Below, in pieces: positions 28,610 to 38,308 of a stretch of 64,000 nucleotides of DNA. Origin of the DNA: an uncultured Clostridium sp. (lineage in GTDB: Bacteria; Bacillota; Clostridia; TANB77; CAG-508); the NCBI GenBank assembly GCA_947571115.1, contig CANOWW010000001.1:62001-126000 (forward strand), in the 5' to 3' direction. Every line of letters starts with the position of its first letter. The first letter of the stretch is position 1. The notes beneath the pieces were generated by a model, which did no database searches, was not told the origin of the DNA, and worked only from the letters and a program-made list of their open reading frames with translations. The position numbers and the translations under genes are program-made.

Positions 28610-31105
28610 CTATTTTAATGTTGCTACATAGTTTGTATAATCAGATGTAGTCATATAAGCATCTAAATCAAAGTTTGCAACAAATTCTTTTACAGCGTCT
28701 TCTGTTGTTAAAACATCAGCACTTACTGTATCTGTTTCATGTGTTCTGTCGCATACTGGGCAGTAAATTGTAATACGATATTTTCCTTTATCAGCGCCGT
28801 CTTTGATTTCATAAGCACCTACATTCCATTTATGTCCAGCACTTAAATCTTTAGCTGCTGTTGTTTCTCTTATAACTGCACCACAGTCATCACAAGTATA
28901 TTCTTCATAACCATCAACTGCACATGTTGCATCCTCACTAGCAGTTTTCGTCCAGTTTTTATGATTACTATTTGCTACATCTCCATGAGGTTTTGTGGTA
29001 TCAACTGCTTTGTTAATTGGTGTCTTTTCAACAGCAGTTGTGTTACAAACTGTACATTTATAGTGATTTTCACCTTCTGCATTACAGGTTGCATCTGTAT
29101 TCGTTGCATTATCATCTTTTAATAAGATGTGTTTTGTATAATCTTTTGGTGTGCTAACTGGAGCGCCTTCTGGAGCTGCTACACTAGCACCACAATCTTT
29201 ACAAGAATAACTAATAACACCTTCTGCATTACAGGTTGCTTCTGTTGTTACTTTGCCTTCTACATTTTTGTGGTCTTCAGCTTTAACTGCTCTTTTTACA
29301 TTTCTTTCAATTTTACCACAATTTTTGCACATTTTATTTACGATTGCATTTGAGTTGTCATGACTTACTACAGCTATTTCTTCTGTATCTGTACAAGTAC
29401 GTGTTTCTGTTCTAGCATCACATTTTGGATTTGCACATCCAGTAATTGTGTAAGTGTCTCCATCAGCATAAGTTCCTGTTGCAATTGTAGTTCCGTTTCC
29501 CCACATATCATGCGTTACAGTAATATTTTCTGTTTTTGTTTCACCACAACCAGGTGTTTTGCATGTGAATTTAACATCTGCTTTTTCTCCACATTTTGTT
29601 CCAGCTGGAATATCTGTTGCTGGATTTGCAATTTCCCAATCATGAGCAGTTTTTGGAAGTGTTGTTTTTTCTACTTTGTTGCAAACAGAACATGTTTTTG
29701 TTACTTCTCCTTCTGCTTGGCAAGTTGCAGGAGTCGTTGTTTCTGTAAATTTATGTCCTTCTGCTTTTACCGTTACTTCTTTTGTTTCGCCACATCTTTT
29801 ACATGCAACTTTTGATTTTCCATCTTCTAAACAAGTCACTGTAGTAATGACTGTTGGATTCGCTTCATCCCAAACGTGAGCTGCTGGAATTACTTCATCT
29901 TTTTGTTCTTTACCACAAGTTTTACAAGTATAGGTTACAGTTCCATTTTCTGTACATGTTGGAACTTTTGATACAACAACTGGTTTTGTATCATCAAATT
30001 CGTGTTTACCTGTTGCTGGTATTTTTTCAGTTTGGATATCTCCACAACGAGTACATCTTGTTGTTGTGTATCCTTCTGTTGAACATGTTGCTTCTTGGTT
30101 GATTGCACCTGCTGAAGTATCTTTTACATAATTATGTCCCAATTTTTCAATTGTTTCTACTTTTGTTTTGTCACATCTTGAGCAAGCATATAATTCTTCT
30201 CCTTCTTTATCACAAGTTGGAGCTGTTTTTTGTGCTTCATATACCCAATCATGGTCTAAAGCTGGAGTAATATCTCTAACTTTTTCACCACAAACGGCAC
30301 ATTCGTATTCTACGATTTTTTCTTGTTCGCAAGAACCTTCTTGAATTACTACTGGCTCTTCGCCTTCTTTAATTTTATGTCCTGCTTTTTCTGTTTCTGT
30401 TACTTCTACATGTCCACAAACTTTACAAGCTTTTGCAATTGAACCATTTTCTGTACAAGTTGCTTCCTTCACTGTTTCTGGACCATACACATGGTCTGTT
30501 ATCGTAGCTTTTCTTCCTTCTTTCATACCATGTGTAGCATAATGATTATAAGCTGCCCCATAGTTTTTTGCGCCAAATGCTGCTGCAACATCTCCATTAT
30601 TAGCTAAATAATGGTTGACATCAAATACTCTTGATGAAGCTCTTCCTTCTTCCATTCCATAATAAACAAAATGATTATAAGCTGCATCATAGTTATCTGC
30701 ACCAAATGCTGCAACAAGATCAGGGTTATTCTCTAAATAAAATTTTACATCAAAAATTGGAGCTCCCACTCTTCCTTCTTTATATCCATAATGGATAAAA
30801 TGATTATAAGCTGCTGCATAATTTTTTCCTCCAAATGCAGCAATTAAATCTGGGTTACTCTCCAAATAATATTTCACATCAAAATAAATTGATCCTTGTC
30901 TACCTTCTCCAATTCCATAATTTACAAAATGGTTTCTTAAAGCAGCATCATTATCTCCAAATGCAGCGTTTAAGTCTCCATACGCATACGTATAAAATCC
31001 ACTATTGTAAGTGAATTGTTCTACACTAGCATTGCTTGATACCATATGTATCATTACAAAAAATACTAACATTAAAAAAATTCTTACTAATTTTTTTGAA
31101 TTCAT
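28610..31105 (-). CDS. Secreted repeat protein: NPDL/EGR repeats plus Cys-pair (zinc-ribbon-like) repeats
   Basis: 831 residues with an N-terminal signal peptide (about residues 1-27). Residues about 35-205 hold four to five repeats of about 44 residues with the core FDVKYYLESNPDLIAAFG and HFxxYGxxEGR. From about residue 210 to 770 follow roughly ten repeats of a Cys-pair module of the form ATCTENGxxxYTCKxCG, many ending in IPA or a nearby HxW. Each has two CxxC or CxxxxG-type pairs, as in small zinc ribbons. Such proteins occur on the surface of gut Firmicutes. The cargo or ligand is unknown. No sortase motif is visible. It forms its own transcription unit, bounded by hairpins at 28557-28588 and 31312-31340. 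Confidence 0.85.
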   Translation of the reverse strand: MNSKKLVRIFLMLVFFVMIHMVSSNASVEQFTYNSGFYTYAYGDLNAAFGDNDAALRNHFVNYGIGEGRQGSIYFDVKYYLESNPDLIAAFGGKNYAAAYNHFIHYGYKEGRVGAPIFDVKFYLENNPDLVAAFGADNYDAAYNHFVYYGMEEGRASSRVFDVNHYLANNGDVAAAFGAKNYGAAYNHYATHGMKEGRKATITDHVYGPETVKEATCTENGSIAKACKVCGHVEVTETEKAGHKIKEGEEPVVIQEGSCEQEKIVEYECAVCGEKVRDITPALDHDWVYEAQKTAPTCDKEGEELYACSRCDKTKVETIEKLGHNYVKDTSAGAINQEATCSTEGYTTTRCTRCGDIQTEKIPATGKHEFDDTKPVVVSKVPTCTENGTVTYTCKTCGKEQKDEVIPAAHVWDEANPTVITTVTCLEDGKSKVACKRCGETKEVTVKAEGHKFTETTTPATCQAEGEVTKTCSVCNKVEKTTLPKTAHDWEIANPATDIPAGTKCGEKADVKFTCKTPGCGETKTENITVTHDMWGNGTTIATGTYADGDTYTITGCANPKCDARTETRTCTDTEEIAVVSHDNSNAIVNKMCKNCGKIERNVKRAVKAEDHKNVEGKVTTEATCNAEGVISYSCKDCGASVAAPEGAPVSTPKDYTKHILLKDDNATNTDATCNAEGENHYKCTVCNTTAVEKTPINKAVDTTKPHGDVANSNHKNWTKTASEDATCAVDGYEEYTCDDCGAVIRETTAAKDLSAGHKWNVGAYEIKDGADKGKYRITIYCPVCDRTHETDTVSADVLTTEDAVKEFVANFDLDAYMTTSDYTNYVATLK

Positions 31106-31311
31106 TTTCTTTCTTACCTCCTATTTTTAACCTAACAAAATACATTTTACAGTAATAAAGCTAAATATAGGTACCCTCCTTTCTTCCAAAATTTACCAAA
31201 AATATTTTGTTATGTGAACATTGTAACACATATTTACATTTTTGTATATACTTTTTTTAAAAAATTTTGAAAAATTTATTTATCTCATTCAAACGTGCAT
31301 AAATACTAGAA
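31106..31311 (-). promoter_or_regulatory. Upstream region of the repeat-protein gene
   Basis: No gene is visible here. On the minus strand a TACAAT hexamer occurs about 40 bases upstream of an AAAGGAGGG sequence that has no start codon at the right distance. The real ribosome binding site, AGGAGGT, lies just before the ATG at 31105. The first AGGAGG-like stretch may simply be leader sequence. Confidence 0.4.
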
Positions 31312-31340
31312 AAGAGGGTGTAAAAAAATTCTACCCTCTT
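31312..31340 (-). terminator. Probable intrinsic terminator after the cytidylate-kinase-like gene
   Basis: An 8-bp stem (31312-31319 with 31333-31340) is flanked by A and T runs on both sides, so it could stop transcription in either direction. It lies 16 bases past the stop at 31357. Confidence 0.65.
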
Positions 31341-31356
31341 TTTCTTTTTTTGTTCC

Positions 31357-31968
31357 TTATTTTTTCATTAAAACAAATTCTTTAATCAATTTTATTGTAT
31401 TCTCAATGCCCAATCTTGAAGAGTCTACTAATAAATCATAGCTCTCTCTTGCGCCCCAAACTCTATTGGTATAATAATTGTAATAGGCAGCTCTTTCTTT
31501 ATCCTTTTTCTTCATCAATTTCAATGCTTTTTTCTCTTCTAAACCTGCAAATTCCACTTTCCTTTGCAATTTAAAATTTTCGTCTTGTGCATATACAAAA
31601 ACATGAATTGCATTTTTTCTATTCTTCAAAATAACGTTTGAGCACCTGCCAATAATCACGCTATTGTCTTCATCTGCAATTTCCTCAATAACCTTGGATT
31701 GTTCAATAAATACTTTGTCATCTTCTGGCAAGTCCGTCAAGGAATTCACAGAATCATACATCGACATAGAAGCCATGGCAAGTGTATACCAAAAACTTTT
31801 TTTATGTTTTTCATCATTTTCATTCAAAGTACGCATATCAATATTTCGCTCTCTGGAAACCCTTGCAATTAATTCCGCATCGTAAAATTTCATTCCTAGT
31901 TCTTCAGCTAACCTCTCTCCTATGTATTTTCCGCCACTTCCAAATTCTCTACCAATCGTTATAATCAT
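31357..31968 (-). CDS. Cytidylate kinase-like family protein
   Basis: A 203-residue P-loop protein beginning MIITIGREFGSGGKYIGERL, where GREFGSGGKYI is the phosphate-binding loop of the cytidylate-kinase-like family common in Clostridia. EELGMKFYDAELI and IIGRCSNVIL also fit. True CMP kinase activity is uncertain, because these proteins are usually extra to Cmk. It starts one base after the MATE gene stop, so the two form an operon. Confidence 0.88.
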   Translation of the reverse strand: MIITIGREFGSGGKYIGERLAEELGMKFYDAELIARVSRERNIDMRTLNENDEKHKKSFWYTLAMASMSMYDSVNSLTDLPEDDKVFIEQSKVIEEIADEDNSVIIGRCSNVILKNRKNAIHVFVYAQDENFKLQRKVEFAGLEEKKALKLMKKKDKERAAYYNYYTNRVWGARESYDLLVDSSRLGIENTIKLIKEFVLMKK

Positions 31969-31969
31969 A

Positions 31970-33400
31970 TCAATTTACCTCCACTTCTTTACTCATATTT
32001 TTTAACTTTTTCATTTCTCTAACAGCAAAAGTTACCGCTAAAATAAAAGCTAAACAATCTGCTGTTGGTCCAGCATACAAAACACCTTGAACGCCAAAAA
32101 AACGTGGCAAAATCAAAAGCGCTGGAACCAAAAATCCTATCTGACGAGACAAAGACAAAATAGCCGCTTTGACTGGATTTCCAATGGCTTGAAAAAAGAT
32201 GCCAGATGTAATTTGAAATGAATTAAATATCAAAAACATCAAAAATATTCGGAATGACATTTTGGCGAATTCATTATACAATTCATCTTCTTGCCCAAAT
32301 AAATTGATGATAACTTGTGGAAATAGCTGAAAAATCACCGTTCCCATTATGGTAATGCTCAAAGCAACTTTAATCGCAAATCCATACGTTTTTAATACAC
32401 GTTCATATTTTTTTGCTCCATAGTTAAAACCAATAATTGGTTGCGCACCAGCTGCCAGTCCAATCACAATGGAATTCACAATTTGGCTGACTTTCATTAC
32501 AATTCCTAAAGCTGATAACGGAATATCGCTTCCATATTTTGATTCCGCTCCATATTTGGTCAACATTTGATTGATTACTATAATGACAATTGTCACTGCT
32601 ACTTGTGTAATAAAACTTGAAATTCCTAAACTACAAATTTTCTTAATAGTTTTAAATTCTAATTTCATACTTTCTTTTGTCAATGCAATTGACTTAAATT
32701 TCTTAATATACAAAATTGAAATAATCCCTGATACTACTTGCCCAATCACGGTTGCAATCGCAGCCCCTTTGACTCCCATGTGAAGCACAAATATTGCAAT
32801 TGGATCCAAAATAAGATTTAAAATAGCCCCAACTAGCACTGTTGCCATGGCATATTGTGGCGAGCCATCTGCTCTAATAATGGAATTTAGTGCATTGGTT
32901 ACAATAAAAAATGGCATTCCAATCACAATATAAGTCATATATTGTTTCGCATATTCATAGGAACTTTCCGTTACCCCAAACAGTTTTAGCAAACCATCGC
33001 GAAACACAAAACCAATGATTAAAAATAAAATTCCTAACATCACTGAAATGACAATGGCATTTCCAATTCCTTTGGTAGCACTTTCCTTATCATTTTTTCC
33101 CAAGCTTAAACTCAAATAGCTTGACGCTCCATCGCCTATCATTAGAGAGAAAGCAAGTGTTACCACCGTAAACGGAAACACAATATTGGTTGCCGCATTT
33201 CCTAAATAACCGACGCCTTGCCCAATAAATATTTGGTCTACAATGTTGTAGAGCGAACTCACCACCAATGAAATAATACATGGAATGGCAAATTGCTTAA
33301 TCAATTTACTAATTTTTTCTGTTCCTAATGGGTTTTCATTTGTTTTAACATTTTCTTTTTGTTCTAAATCTTCTATTTTTGTTTCTTCCATTTTTTCCAC
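31970..33400 (-). CDS. MATE family multidrug/metabolite efflux transporter
   Basis: A 476-residue protein with twelve predicted transmembrane helices in two homologous halves and the MATE-like stretches SSLYNIVDQIFIGQGVG and AAGAQPIIGFNYGA. MATE proteins export cationic compounds using Na+ or H+ gradients. It is 81 bases downstream of the heterodimeric ABC exporter, suggesting a small efflux block. Confidence 0.92.
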   Translation of the reverse strand: MEKMEETKIEDLEQKENVKTNENPLGTEKISKLIKQFAIPCIISLVVSSLYNIVDQIFIGQGVGYLGNAATNIVFPFTVVTLAFSLMIGDGASSYLSLSLGKNDKESATKGIGNAIVISVMLGILFLIIGFVFRDGLLKLFGVTESSYEYAKQYMTYIVIGMPFFIVTNALNSIIRADGSPQYAMATVLVGAILNLILDPIAIFVLHMGVKGAAIATVIGQVVSGIISILYIKKFKSIALTKESMKLEFKTIKKICSLGISSFITQVAVTIVIIVINQMLTKYGAESKYGSDIPLSALGIVMKVSQIVNSIVIGLAAGAQPIIGFNYGAKKYERVLKTYGFAIKVALSITIMGTVIFQLFPQVIINLFGQEDELYNEFAKMSFRIFLMFLIFNSFQITSGIFFQAIGNPVKAAILSLSRQIGFLVPALLILPRFFGVQGVLYAGPTADCLAFILAVTFAVREMKKLKNMSKEVEVN

Positions 33401-33481
33401 CTTAATTATTTTATTTTTTCACTGCTTTTCAGAAACAGTTTTTTTAGTTATCCATAACACTCGTTCATTCTAACGGCTAAC

Positions 33482-35321
33482 TTAATTACATTCCTCGAAC
33501 TGGCTATTGTACAATTTGTCATAAAAGCCACCCAATTTCAACAATTCTTCATGAGTTCCTTGTTCTATAATGTCGCCCTCACGAATTACCAAAATTAAAT
33601 CTGCATCTCTAACAGTCGACAAGCGATGGGCAATCACAAAACTGGTTCTGCCTTTCATCAAATTATCCATTGCCTTTTGAATTTGCATTTCTGTTTTGGT
33701 ATCAACAGACGAAGTCGCCTCATCCAAAATCAAAATTTTCGGATCCACCAAAAATGCTCTTGCAATTGTTAAAAGCTGCTTTTGTCCTTGCGAAATATTA
33801 GTCGAATCTTCATTCAAAATCGTTTGATATCCTTCTGGAAAAGTTCGTACAAAATGGTCCACTTGAGCAGCTTTTGCGGCTTGAATCACTTCTTCATCTG
33901 TCGCATCTAATTTTCCATAGCGAATATTCTCCATAACAGTTCCATTAAAACACCATGTGTCCTGAAGCACCATAGCAAAAATACTTCTCAAATCATCCCT
34001 CTTGAAATATTTTATGTCAATTCCATCAATTTTAATTTCTCCAGAAGCAATGTCATAATAACGCATCAAAAGTTTAACAAGCGTGGTTTTTCCGGCACCT
34101 GTTGGACCCACAATCGCAATTTTTTTGCCTTGTTCCACCTTGGCTGAAAAATCTTTTATAATAATTTTATCAGCATCATAACCAAACTTCACATGCTCAA
34201 AATCTACATTTCCCTTAATATCTTGTGTCGATTTTGGGTGATTCGTATCTGGCACTTCTTCTTCCTCTTCCAAAAACTCAAAAACTCTCTCACAAGCTGC
34301 AATCATGGATTGTATCATATTACTCACATTGGCAAGTTGCGTAATTGGCTGCGTAAATTGGCGCATATATTGAATAAAACTTTGAATATTTCCCACCGTT
34401 ATGGTGCCACGGCTAGCATAAACGCCTCCCATAATACAAATAATGACATATCCAATATTGGCAATAAAATTCATAATTGGTTGCATCAAACCTGACAAGA
34501 ATTGAGCTTTCCAAGCACAATGATACAATGTATTATTATACTCATTAAATTGCTCAATAGATTTTTCTTCCCCATTAAATACCTTTACCAAATCATGATT
34601 GGCATACATTTCCTCAATGTGCCCGATTTACATGCCCCAAATATTCTTGTTGTTTGGTAAAATATTTTTGCGATTTTTTAATCACTTGAAAAGTAAAAAA
34701 TGTTGAAACTGGAAGCACTAAAATCGCAATCAAAGACATCTGCCAAGAAATCGAGAACATCATGATCAAAATCCCAATTAAAGTTGTAATTGACGTAATC
34801 ACTTGTGTGATACTTTGGTTCAAATTTTGCGCAATGGTATCCACATCATTTGTAATGTAGGAAAGCACCTCACCATGCGTCTTTTTGTCAAAATATTTTA
34901 TCGGCAATTGATTGATTTTCTGGCTAATGCCTTTGCGCAACGTATACGTAAACTTTTGACCAACACCAACCATCAAATAACTTTGCAAATACTGAAAAAT
35001 CGCACTTGTCAAATACAATGCAACTAATATTAAAACAATACGTTTTATCGCAGCAAAATCAATTCCGCCCGTTCCTGCAATCATTTGCATCACGCCAGCA
35101 TAAATTTCGGTTGTGATGTTTCCTAATATTTTAGGTCCCACAATATTAAAAATTGTAGAAATAATCGCACATAAAATAACGATAAACAGCACAATTTTGT
35201 ATTTTGCCAAATAACTGAACAATTTTCTCAAAGTTGCTTTAAAATCTTTTGCTTTTTCAACAGGAGCAGGCCCTCCTGCTCGCCCCATTGGTCCACGCCT
35301 CATTGTTTTATTCTGTTCCAT
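33482..35321 (-). CDS. Heterodimeric ABC exporter subunit with one CGG-G recoding site
   Basis: The full product is about 612 residues: six transmembrane helices and a C-terminal ATPase (Walker A GPTGAGKTTLVKLL, signature NISQGQKQLL, Walker B ILILDEATSS, then H-loop AHRLST). The zero frame stops near 34614, six bases after CGG at 34623-34625. Skipping the C gives EYLGHVNGHIEEMYANHDLV, the standard coupling-helix region of type IV exporters, and joins the frame that ends at 33482. It overlaps the start of the partner 35308-37498 end by 14 bases. Substrate unknown. Confidence 0.9.
34622..34625 (-). other. CGG-G recoding site in ABC exporter subunit
   Basis: Reads AAT CGG G. The zero frame ends after two more codons (RAH-stop). 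Skipping C34625 restores GHVNGHIEEMY. Confidence 0.88.
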
Positions 35322-37498
35322 TTTTCAATTCCTCCTCACTTAATTGTGTTGATGCAATTTCATAGTAAGTTGGACAATTTTTCAAAAGTTCCTGATGAGT
35401 ACCCTTTCCGACAATTTTTCCCTCTTCTAATACAATAATCTGCTCTGCATGCATAATTGTACTTACTCTTTGCGCCACAATCAGCAAAGTTGCATTCGCA
35501 ATATGTTCTTTCAAAGCGGCTCGCAATTTGCTATCTGTTTTAAAATCTAAGGCAGAAAAACTATCATCAAAAATATAAATTGGTGCATTTTTCACTAAAG
35601 CTCTAGCGATTGACAATCTTTGTTTTTGACCACCAGACACATTTTTGGCCCCTTGCGAAATAGGCGCCTGATATTTTTCTTCTTTTGACTCAATAAATTC
35701 TGTTGCCTGCGCCACTTCCGCACATTTTTGCAAAAATCCTTCTTCCGCCTCCTCATTGCCATATTTCAAATTTGTCTCAATTGTTCCAGAAAGTAAACTT
35801 CCCTTTTGTGGAACATAACCAATTTGGTTATGCAAATTTTCCAAAGTGACATCTTTTACATTCACACCATTTACCAAAACCTCGCCATTGGTGACTTCAA
35901 ACAAACGCGGAATTAATTGAATTAAAGTTGATTTTCCGTGAGCCTGTTGTCCCAATAAAAGCTGTTGTTTGTCCCGGTTTTGCCACAAAATTAATCTTTT
36001 CCAAAATCTTCTCATCAGCTCCCGGATAAGAAAAGTCCACATTTTTGAATTCCACATATCCCATTTTATCTTCTTTAAAATCCTTTGGTTTTTCTGGATT
36101 ATTGATACTAATTTCTGTTTCCAAAACTTCCATAATACGATTTGCAGAAACAGACGCTCTTGGAAGCATCACAAACATCATAGACACAAATAAAAAGCTC
36201 ATTACAACATGCATGCCATACTGCATAACAGCCATCAAATCTCCCACTTGGATACTGGCTCCCGCAATCGCTTTGGCTCCAAACCACAAAATCAATAGGT
36301 TCAAACCATTCATAGCAAGCATCATACAAGGCATCATCAGTCCCATCGAACGATTGATAAATCGGTTTGTTTTCATCACTTCTGTATTAATTTTGTCAAA
36401 ACGATTTTCTTCATATTTTTGCGTGCCAAATGCTCTTACCACCATCAAACCTGACAAATTCTCTTTTGCCACCAAATTAATTTTATCCGTTAATTTTTGC
36501 ACGATTTTTATTTTCGGCAAAACCACCACAAACAAAAAGATAATCAAGCCAATAATAATCATACAAACAAGAGCTATTGTCCAGGTTAACTCATTTGTTT
36601 TTTGCGACATCATAATCAGTGAACCGATTCCCATAATCGGTGCATAAAATAACATTCTAATTGCCATTACCACAACATTTTGCACCTGTGTAATATCATT
36701 TGTGGTTCTCGTAATCAAAGAAGCCGAAGAAAATTTATTAAATTCTGTTGTACCAAAACTTTGCACCTTCTGAAACACATCTTTTCGCAAATCTCGACCA
36801 ATTCCGTCCCCAATTTTAGCCCCTAAATATCCTACCAAAATCGCTGCAACAATTCCAATTACACAAACGCCAAGCATTTTAAAACCTGTTTTTACAATAA
36901 ATTTGATTTGAATGTTGGAAATATCCATTCCGACTTCACGATAGAAACTTTCTGTCACAACCAAACCAATTGATGTTAGCATACTTTCTGGTGTTTGTAA
37001 CGCTTCCTCTCTTGCTTTTTTAATTGTTTCTTCTGGTAACATGTTTAACATAGCAAGGATTTCATAAACTTTACTAAAATCTAGTTCTTCTGTATTTTGC
37101 ATGGAAATCACTTCACTTCCTGCCATATTCGTCACTTGTGAAAATACATTCAGCATCGTTCGACTAGCCACTGCAAAAATATGGCTTAATTCCTCCACTT
37201 CCTCTTTCTCTAAATTTTCCGATAACACATAAACATTTCGCCCATTTTCCAAATGATATCGAGCCTCAATATAAGCCTTATCTTGTTCTGTCATAAATGT
37301 CTTCATCAGTTCATATCCATTTTCTGAAACCATTTCAGGCGCCACTTGCTCAATTCCATTTGACTGAATTCCAACATTGACAATATCTGACATATAATCT
37401 GGTAATTTCAAATCACACATTGCCTGCGTAAATAACAATACAATTGCCGTTAAAATCAATACCATAAATGGTTTGTAATATTTACTAATTTTTAGCAT
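35308..37498 (-). CDS. Heterodimeric ABC exporter subunit with CGG-A recoding site inside Walker A
   Basis: The full product is about 729 residues: transmembrane domain with a large extracytoplasmic insertion after helix 1 (about residues 35-180), then an ATPase. In the zero frame the protein runs into TTGSRKINF and stops at 35897. Skipping C35938 restores the Walker A loop TTGSGKSTLIQLIPRLFEV and continues through NVSGGQKQRLSIARAL (signature), IYIFDDSFSALD (Walker B, with aspartate in place of the catalytic glutamate) and VAQRVST to the stop at 35308. A degenerate and a consensus ATP site are what a heterodimeric exporter with 33482-35321 should have. Confidence 0.92.
35935..35938 (-). other. 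CGG-A recoding site within Walker A of ABC exporter
   Basis: Reads TCA CGG A. Skipping C35938 gives GSGKST; arginine at this place would destroy the P-loop. Confidence 0.9.
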
Positions 37499-37590
37499 AA
37501 ATCTACCTCCTTATTTTCAATTTTAATTGGATAAATTGAGATAAAAAAAGAAGTAAAACATCATTTTACTATCTTCTTTCAGAATTTTAG

Positions 37591-37665
37591 TGGTGACCCC
37601 TACGGGAATCGAACCCATGATTCCACCTTGAGAGGGTGGCGTCTTAACCGCTTGACCAAGGGGCC
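37591..37665 (-). tRNA. tRNA-Glu (anticodon CTC)
   Basis: A 75-nt cloverleaf including an encoded CCA (37591-37593). The acceptor stem GGCCCCT pairs with AGGGGTC. The anticodon arm has a perfect 5-bp stem CCACC/GGTGG with a normal seven-base loop CTCTCAA, giving CTC, which reads GAG. The T loop TTCGATT is canonical. It is not an expanded-loop tRNA and so does not by itself explain the CGG-N recoding. Confidence 0.95.
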
Positions 37666-37718
37666 GCAAAAATACGAAATCACATGTTAGATTAGAACAA
37701 ATTGTTCTGATAATAAAC

Positions 37719-37760
37719 ATTGACTAATTATTTATATCACAAAATAAATAATTAGTCAAT
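37719..37760. terminator. 16-bp perfect inverted repeat downstream of 37778-38209
   Basis: Arms 37719-37734 and 37745-37760 are perfectly complementary with a ten-base loop. The stem is AT-rich and has no long T run on the minus strand, so it is a weak terminator candidate between the small charged protein and the tRNA. A separate 15-bp palindrome AGAACAAATTGTTCT lies at 37694-37708, about 30 bases upstream of the tRNA. Confidence 0.55.
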
Positions 37761-37777
37761 ACCCAAATTTTTATTTT

Positions 37778-38209
37778 TTAATTTCCTCTCTCTTTTTGAT
37801 AATCACTATCCGCTTTTACTTGTTTTTGCACACTTTTTTGAGTTTCTTGTTTACTTTTCTTGTTTTCTAAGATCTCCTCTTGCTTTTCAAACCTTACTCT
37901 ATCATTAAAATCTTTTTCAGACGCATCATTATCAAACGTATGAGTCGTATCAAATACTCTACTAATCAACTTTTCCGCTGATTCTTGTTGTAAATCAATT
38001 GCTTTTTGTGTCTTTTCATTTTCTTCTTTTTCCATTGGCTTTTTCTTTGTATCATATGCAATCGCTTCTTGTGGTGTCTCTTCCTCCTCAAATCCTGACA
38101 TACTTGAAAAAGCTGTGAAAGCCTCTCCTAAAATTTGACCTACAACTGTTTGTCTCAACCATTGTCCTATTTGATTTTTACTAACTTCCTTTTGTGCATT
38201 TGCACTCAT
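37778..38209 (-). CDS. Small highly charged protein, unknown function
   Basis: 143 residues, rich in Glu, Lys and Gln, no signal peptide or transmembrane segment. The C-terminal half is predicted coiled coil. I do not recognise a family. AAGGAAGGA precedes the ATG. The gene stands alone between a palindromic promoter region (38238-38270) and a hairpin (37719-37760), so it is probably a separately regulated monocistron. Confidence 0.7.
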   Translation of the reverse strand: MSANAQKEVSKNQIGQWLRQTVVGQILGEAFTAFSSMSGFEEEETPQEAIAYDTKKKPMEKEENEKTQKAIDLQQESAEKLISRVFDTTHTFDNDASEKDFNDRVRFEKQEEILENKKSKQETQKSVQKQVKADSDYQKERGN

Positions 38210-38237
38210 TTGGTTCTCACTTTCCTTCCTTATTGGA

Positions 38238-38270
38238 TTGTATAGTTATACTATACAATTATAGTATAAC
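38238..38270 (-). promoter_or_regulatory. Two overlapping palindromes covering a -10 box (operator-like)
   Basis: A 21-bp palindrome at 38238-38258 (TTGTATAGT-TAT-ACTATACAA) overlaps a second with 11-bp arms (38245-38255 and 38260-38270). On the minus strand a TATAAT sits within them, 46 to 56 bases before the ATG at 38209. This layout suggests a dimeric repressor that occludes the promoter of the small charged protein. No regulator gene is adjacent. Confidence 0.6.
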
Positions 38271-38308
38271 ATAAAATTTTCCAAAAATCAAGCCTTTTTC
38301 ACAATTTT

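Noticed and set aside
29360..29815. Cys-rich plus-strand frame opposite the repeat protein
   Set aside because: It is the antisense shadow of the repeated Cys-pair modules, not an independent gene.
37591..37665. The tRNA in the window as the recoding tRNA
   Set aside because: It has a normal seven-base anticodon loop with CTC and clear tRNA-Glu identity.
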